Below are positions 5,643-6,307 of a DNA stretch of 6,307 nucleotides, piece after piece (positions within the stretch are counted from its first letter, which is position 1; every line of letters begins with the position of its first letter). The stretch is from NCBI GenBank assembly GCA_030147425.1, contig JASKZW010000048.1, forward strand, positions 1-6,307, given 5' to 3'. Source of the stretch: Tissierellales bacterium (lineage in GTDB: Bacteria > Bacillota_A > Clostridia > Tissierellales > JASKZW01). Under the pieces are notes generated by a model. It was not told where the DNA came from and did not search any database. It saw only the letters and a program-made list of their open reading frames with translations. The translations under genes and the position numbers were made by a program.

Positions 5643-6307
5643 TTGAAATTTTATACTGGAAATTATTCGTCAACTAATGACAATTTTATAATAAAAAATT
5701 TACCAGAGGAAACTGACTTTAATAATTCCTACTATTCCTTTATTGCCCTTGTAAAAAATATAATCTCAAGGGGAAGGCCTAGTATTATGTCTAAGTTTCT
5801 TCAAGATAAATTAGATATTAAACTAAATTTAAGGGATAAGGAGTCTCTAAATCAGTGGTTTAAAGACTTTACTCCCCTTCTTAGTAGGGAAAAGCCTATT
5901 TGGGACAATACTATAAGGGGAAATAAGGAAGGCTATAATCCTGCCCTAAAGTTTTTTAATAATATAGGAAGATTTATTCCAGACTATACCTTTATTGAAA
6001 AACTTATTCTACCTGAAGCTAGGTTAAAGGATATATTAACTATAGACCATCCTTTTGATAGGGAGGAAGTTGACTTTTATCTTCCTCAAGCAAATTTAGT
6101 TATTGAAATAGATGGAAGCCAACACCAGGATGAAGACCAAAAGCTTAAGGATGAAGAAAGGGATCATTTCTTAGCCTTAAATCAAATTAAAGTTATTAGA
6201 ATACCAGTAAAGGACTTTGAAGAAGAAAATGAAAATTTTTACCTGCAAATAGATCTTATTAAAAAACAATTAGAGAGTAATTATGAAAAGCTTAAAGCCT
6301 ATAAAAA
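5643..6307 (+). CDS. Partial protein with N-terminal PD-(D/E)XK (DUF559/Vsr-like) nuclease domain
   Basis: The reading frame is open from 5643 to the window edge (221 codons plus two bases), so the C-terminus is missing. Residues about 1-130 match nothing I can name. Residues about 140-195 look like a DUF559/Vsr-type restriction-endonuclease fold: DFYLPQANLVIEIDGSQH with D144, E155 and D157 as candidate metal ligands, then a charged helix and IKVIRIPVKDF, the closing strand of the domain. Such domains cut or nick DNA alone, or are fused to helicases and other DNA-repair or defence proteins; which applies here cannot be seen. The start is a TTG, preceded 5 nt by GGGGTG (5632-5637), a wobble-tolerant Shine-Dalgarno. 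The only other upstream in-frame option, GTG at 5601, lacks a ribosome site, and the first in-frame ATG is about 48 codons inside. Codon use resembles the neighbours. A promoter is visible upstream. Confidence 0.75.
   Translation, partial: MKFYTGNYSSTNDNFIIKNLPEETDFNNSYYSFIALVKNIISRGRPSIMSKFLQDKLDIKLNLRDKESLNQWFKDFTPLLSREKPIWDNTIRGNKEGYNPALKFFNNIGRFIPDYTFIEKLILPEARLKDILTIDHPFDREEVDFYLPQANLVIEIDGSQHQDEDQKLKDEERDHFLALNQIKVIRIPVKDFEEENENFYLQIDLIKKQLESNYEKLKAYK

Noticed and set aside
5491..5673. 60-codon minus-strand open frame over the permease end and following gap
   Set aside because: It crosses the permease terminator and the start of the next gene in antisense, with no plausible ribosome site or domain.

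Overview
This AT-rich window, with dense genes, strong AGGAGG-type ribosome binding sites and heavy use of AGA/AGG, ATA and TTA codons, looks like a low-GC Gram-positive chromosome. Anaerobic cocci of the Tissierellia (Anaerococcus/Peptoniphilus-like) are my best guess. That placement is inferred from composition and protein style, not from a marker gene.

Layout: (1) 26-562, plus strand: a small purine-type phosphoribosyltransferase. (2) 588-2288, minus strand: a two-component pair, response regulator first (1635-2288) and sensor histidine kinase second (588-1634), joined stop-to-start. It converges on the phosphoribosyltransferase and ends in a hairpin terminator squeezed between the two stop codons. 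(3) 2289-2394: a 106-bp divergent control region carrying promoter-like elements in both directions and an 11-bp-spaced direct repeat that could be the regulator's binding site. (4) 2395-5528, plus strand: an ABC transporter of the FtsX/MacB/Lol class, ATPase then an 818-residue two-module permease, overlapping by ATGA and closed by a strong terminator. (5) 5529-5642: a 114-bp gap with a sigma-A-like promoter and a short inverted repeat over its -10. (6) 5643 to the right edge, plus strand: the N-terminal part of an unidentified protein with a TTG start and a PD-(D/E)XK/DUF559-like nuclease domain, cut by the window end.

Genes 2 to 4 form one functional unit: a sensor kinase with a short extracellular loop, its OmpR-type regulator, and a divergent FtsX-type ABC transporter. 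In Firmicutes such modules usually sense and counter cell-envelope stress, often antimicrobial peptides (Bce- or Vex/Vnc-like logic). The substrate cannot be read from the sequence, and the permease is not a canonical BceB. The nuclease-domain protein is the least explained item and could belong to a DNA-processing or defence gene continuing outside the window. I see no tRNA, rRNA, CRISPR array, insertion sequence or attachment site.
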